61,105 nucleotides of DNA, taken from NCBI GenBank assembly GCA_023435025.1, contig JAEYSE010000082.1, positions 1-61,105 on the forward strand, given 5' to 3'. Under the pieces are notes generated by a model that did no database searches, was not told the origin of the DNA, and worked only from the letters and a program-made list of their open reading frames with translations. Each line of letters begins with the position of its first letter. Position 1 is the first letter of the stretch. The DNA comes from Bacillota bacterium (GTDB lineage: Bacteria > Bacillota > Clostridia > Christensenellales > CAG-138). Shown here one piece after another: positions 59,133 through 61,105 of this stretch. Made by a program: the position numbers and the translations under genes.

Positions 59133-60270
59133 ATCGCGTTTCCCCCTCCACAATGGTTTTTAGTACCCGCCCCCGTACCTTTTGTCCTTCAAACGGCGTG
59201 TTGCGGGATTTGGAAATCATCTCATCCTTCTTTATTACGTGCTCTTCATCTGTATTCAACACCACAATATCGGCCGGGTACCCCGGGGCTAAAAGCCCGG
59301 CCTTTAGCCCCAGCCGGCCCGCCGGGGTGTAGGAGGTTAATTCCGCAAGCCGTGTGAGCGGGATGTTATGTTCATGGAACACCGAAAGGTATATTCCGAT
59401 TGCGTATTCGATGTTCGAGATGCCCGCCATGCCGTTTTGCTTATCTTCCTCCGTGTGCGGCGCGTGGTCGGTAGAAAGGCAGTCCACCGTTCCGTCTTTG
59501 ATACCGCCGATCAGCGCCTCCACGTCGGCCTTTGTGCGGAGCGGCGGGTTAACCTTGTATTCGTGATCATAGCCAAAAAGATGGTGCGGCGTGACCTCGC
59601 AGGTCAGCATAAGCCCTTCCGCCTTAGCCTTACGCACCATTTCCACAGTCTCCGCGCGGCTGATATGGCCGATGTGCAGGTTTCCGCCCGTTGTACGTAA
59701 CAGCGCGATATCCCGCGCTACAATCTTCCGCTCCGGCTGGCAATGCGTGCTGATCAAAAAACCATACCGTTTAGAGTCAAGCAGCAGTTGCCGCATGAAC
59801 TCGTCCGAAAATATCGTCCTGCCGTCGTTCGTCAGCATATTTGTCACATTGGATAATGCTGCACGGTCGGTCGGGGTCGTATCATCCAGGTTTTCGCCCG
59901 CGGACGCCGCCTGAATAAGCCTGCACAGCTTCAGCCGCCGCGCTTTTTCATGGTTTTGCTCAACCAGTTCGGGCGTGCTGATGACGGGGTTGGTGTTTGC
60001 CATGGCGCACAGCAGCGCATATCCGCCTTTGAGCGCCGCGCGCATGCCGGTTTCCATGTCTTCCTTCTGCGGGTAGCCGGGGTCGCGAAGGTGGCAGTGC
60101 AGGTCGATAAAAGCGGGCAATATCGCGTTGCCTTTTACATCCACCGTCTTGTCGCTATACTGGTGGCCCGTTTCCCCGCAATACCGGATGAGGCCGTCCT
60201 CCACATAAAGGTCGCCGAAACGGTCTCCCATCGCGTCAATCAGCCTTGCGTTATGGTAGCGGACGATCAT
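59110..60270 (-). CDS. pyrC: Dihydroorotase (class I)
   Basis: The 386-residue zinc amidohydrolase closes carbamoyl-aspartate to dihydroorotate. Metal ligands show as HxH in DLHCHLRDPG, His in STHCQPE and HIGHIS, and Asp in STDHAPH. The expected carboxylated Lys of class I enzymes is not seen as DGR-K spacing but may be replaced in this subgroup. It lies 13 bp after pyrI and overlaps pyrF. Confidence 0.93.
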   Translation of the reverse strand: MIVRYHNARLIDAMGDRFGDLYVEDGLIRYCGETGHQYSDKTVDVKGNAILPAFIDLHCHLRDPGYPQKEDMETGMRAALKGGYALLCAMANTNPVISTPELVEQNHEKARRLKLCRLIQAASAGENLDDTTPTDRAALSNVTNMLTNDGRTIFSDEFMRQLLLDSKRYGFLISTHCQPERKIVARDIALLRTTGGNLHIGHISRAETVEMVRKAKAEGLMLTCEVTPHHLFGYDHEYKVNPPLRTKADVEALIGGIKDGTVDCLSTDHAPHTEEDKQNGMAGISNIEYAIGIYLSVFHEHNIPLTRLAELTSYTPAGRLGLKAGLLAPGYPADIVVLNTDEEHVIKKDEMISKSRNTPFEGQKVRGRVLKTIVEGETRYEYGQAF

Positions 60271-60283
60271 CCCTCTTCACTCC

Positions 60284-60706
60284 TTACAGGCGCGCCCGTG
60301 CGTCGCAGTATTCACAGGCGTATTCGTTCTTTTCCGCGTCTACCAGGTGGAACGTGGTATTTATAATGTGTTCCTGGTTGGTGATGCAGCGGGGGTTCTT
60401 GCAGGCAAGTATGCCCCTTACCTGTTCGGGCGGCGAAAGCTTGATTTTATTCACCCGCTCTCCCTCCTTGACATAGGAGATGGTAACGTTTGGGTCAATG
60501 AGCCCCAGCACGTCCAGGTTGAGCTCGAGATTGGTTTCAATTTTTATGAGATCCTTCCGGCCCATTTTGGTGCTGTTCACATTGCGCATCAGCACAACCA
60601 CGTCGTCGAGCTTGTCCAGGCCAAGCTGCTGAAAAATCTTATACCCGTGTCCAGCGCGGATATGGTCTATTACGATGCCTTCTTTGAGTTTGGATACGTT
60701 GATCAT
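60284..60706 (-). CDS. pyrI: Aspartate carbamoyltransferase regulatory subunit
   Basis: The 140-residue zinc protein binds nucleotides (allosteric N-domain, IDHIRAGHGYKIFQQL) and the catalytic subunit via a four-cysteine zinc site (CKNPRC and CEYC). Its presence means the host uses the CTP/ATP-controlled form of the enzyme, found in Clostridia but absent from Bacillus. It sits 19 bp after pyrB. Confidence 0.94.
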   Translation of the reverse strand: MINVSKLKEGIVIDHIRAGHGYKIFQQLGLDKLDDVVVLMRNVNSTKMGRKDLIKIETNLELNLDVLGLIDPNVTISYVKEGERVNKIKLSPPEQVRGILACKNPRCITNQEHIINTTFHLVDAEKNEYACEYCDARARL

Positions 60707-60725
60707 AGCATTTCCTCCTTCCGCC

Positions 60726-61105
60726 TTACAGCTCCATTGGTTCTGCCGAGCCCAGCAGCTTCATGATAAGCGCCATGCGCACATACATGCCGAACTTCAC
60801 CTGTTCAAAGTACACCGCCCGGGGGTCTTGGTCCACTTCGGTGGCGATCTCGTTCACGCGCGGCAGCGGATGCATCACGATCATATCCTGCTTGGCGAGC
60901 GCCATTTTATCCGCGGTCAGTATGAAGAAGTCCTTTAAGCGCAGGTATTCCTCCTCGCTGATGAACCGCTCGCGCTGCACGCGGGACATGTAGAGGATGT
61001 CAAGCATGGGCATCGCGCCTTCAAGGTCCGTTGTTTCCGTAAAGGGGACGTTGGCCCTATGGAGCGCCTGCTTGACGTAGGAAGGCATGGTCAGCTCTTC
61101 CGGGC
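60726..61105 (-). CDS. pyrB: Aspartate carbamoyltransferase catalytic subunit, 3' part (partial)
   Basis: The frame is open to the window end, giving the last 126 residues: SRVQRERF (carbamoyl-phosphate region), MHPLPRVNEIATEVD and the C-terminal YFEQVKFGMYVRMALIMKLL, typical of PyrB. The enzyme condenses carbamoyl phosphate and aspartate. The N-terminal part and any operon leader or PyrR-type attenuator lie outside the window. Confidence 0.94.
   Translation of the reverse strand, partial: PEELTMPSYVKQALHRANVPFTETTDLEGAMPMLDILYMSRVQRERFISEEEYLRLKDFFILTADKMALAKQDMIVMHPLPRVNEIATEVDQDPRAVYFEQVKFGMYVRMALIMKLLGSAEPMEL

Overview
The window looks like chromosome of an anaerobic, mid-GC Firmicute of the class Clostridia. 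Evidence: AGGAGG-type ribosome binding sites, sigma-A promoters, a Firmicutes-type LexA box, GHKL/LytTR signalling, an oxygen-sensitive glycyl radical enzyme with its activase, the PyrK/PyrDB form of dihydroorotate dehydrogenase, and many lipoproteins with no outer-membrane genes. The species cannot be named from the sequence.

Layout. 1-3.8 kb: SOS-controlled DinB polymerase with a small partner, then a convergent histidine kinase / LytTR regulator pair whose regulator has lost most of its receiver domain. 3.9-7.6 kb: DUF2294, DUF4914 (PEPCK-like P-loop) and a permease-like membrane protein. 7.6-10.9 kb: a scar region with a decayed copy of the DinB partner, an AT-rich AIPR-family phage-defence gene, a very GC-rich hairpin/repeat block and tRNA-Pro(GGG), with partial tRNA-Pro-like fragments around it. 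11-12.8 kb: ABC-2 exporter. 13.0-25.8 kb: a large sugar-catabolic locus: ROK kinase, YbiW-type glycyl radical enzyme, activase, LacI regulator, RpiB, AlsE-like epimerase, AlsK-like kinase, an AlsB/A/C-like ABC importer and a phosphomannose-isomerase-like cupin, with three matching LacI-type operators. 26-33.5 kb: chemoreceptor, cell-wall amidase, MerR regulator, FMN/FAD fumarate-reductase-like lipoprotein, aminotransferase. 33.8-42.6 kb: U32 protein, MutS2, DUF523, two-component system, HtrA-type protease. 42.8-56.0 kb: two ECF sigma/putative anti-sigma pairs, a tandem family of three secreted paralogues, a 36-residue ORF, a cluster resembling extracellular-electron-transfer genes (triple FMN-binding protein, Gx transporter, NusG-II protein), a Rieske flavoprotein with a tocopherol-cyclase-like protein, and DUF1002. 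56.1-61.1 kb: pyrimidine operon pyrBICFKDE, read leftwards and cut by the window end.

The most interesting system is the 13-26 kb locus. It carries a near-complete D-allose-type route (import, kinase, RpiB, AlsE) plus a C-O-lyase-type glycyl radical enzyme, a second kinase and an extra isomerase-like cupin. This suggests radical cleavage of a sugar or anhydro-alditol phosphate feeding fructose-6-phosphate metabolism. Other points to check are the hairpin that hides the ribosome binding site of the first secreted paralogue, the receiver-less LytTR protein, and the tRNA fragments bracketing the AIPR island.
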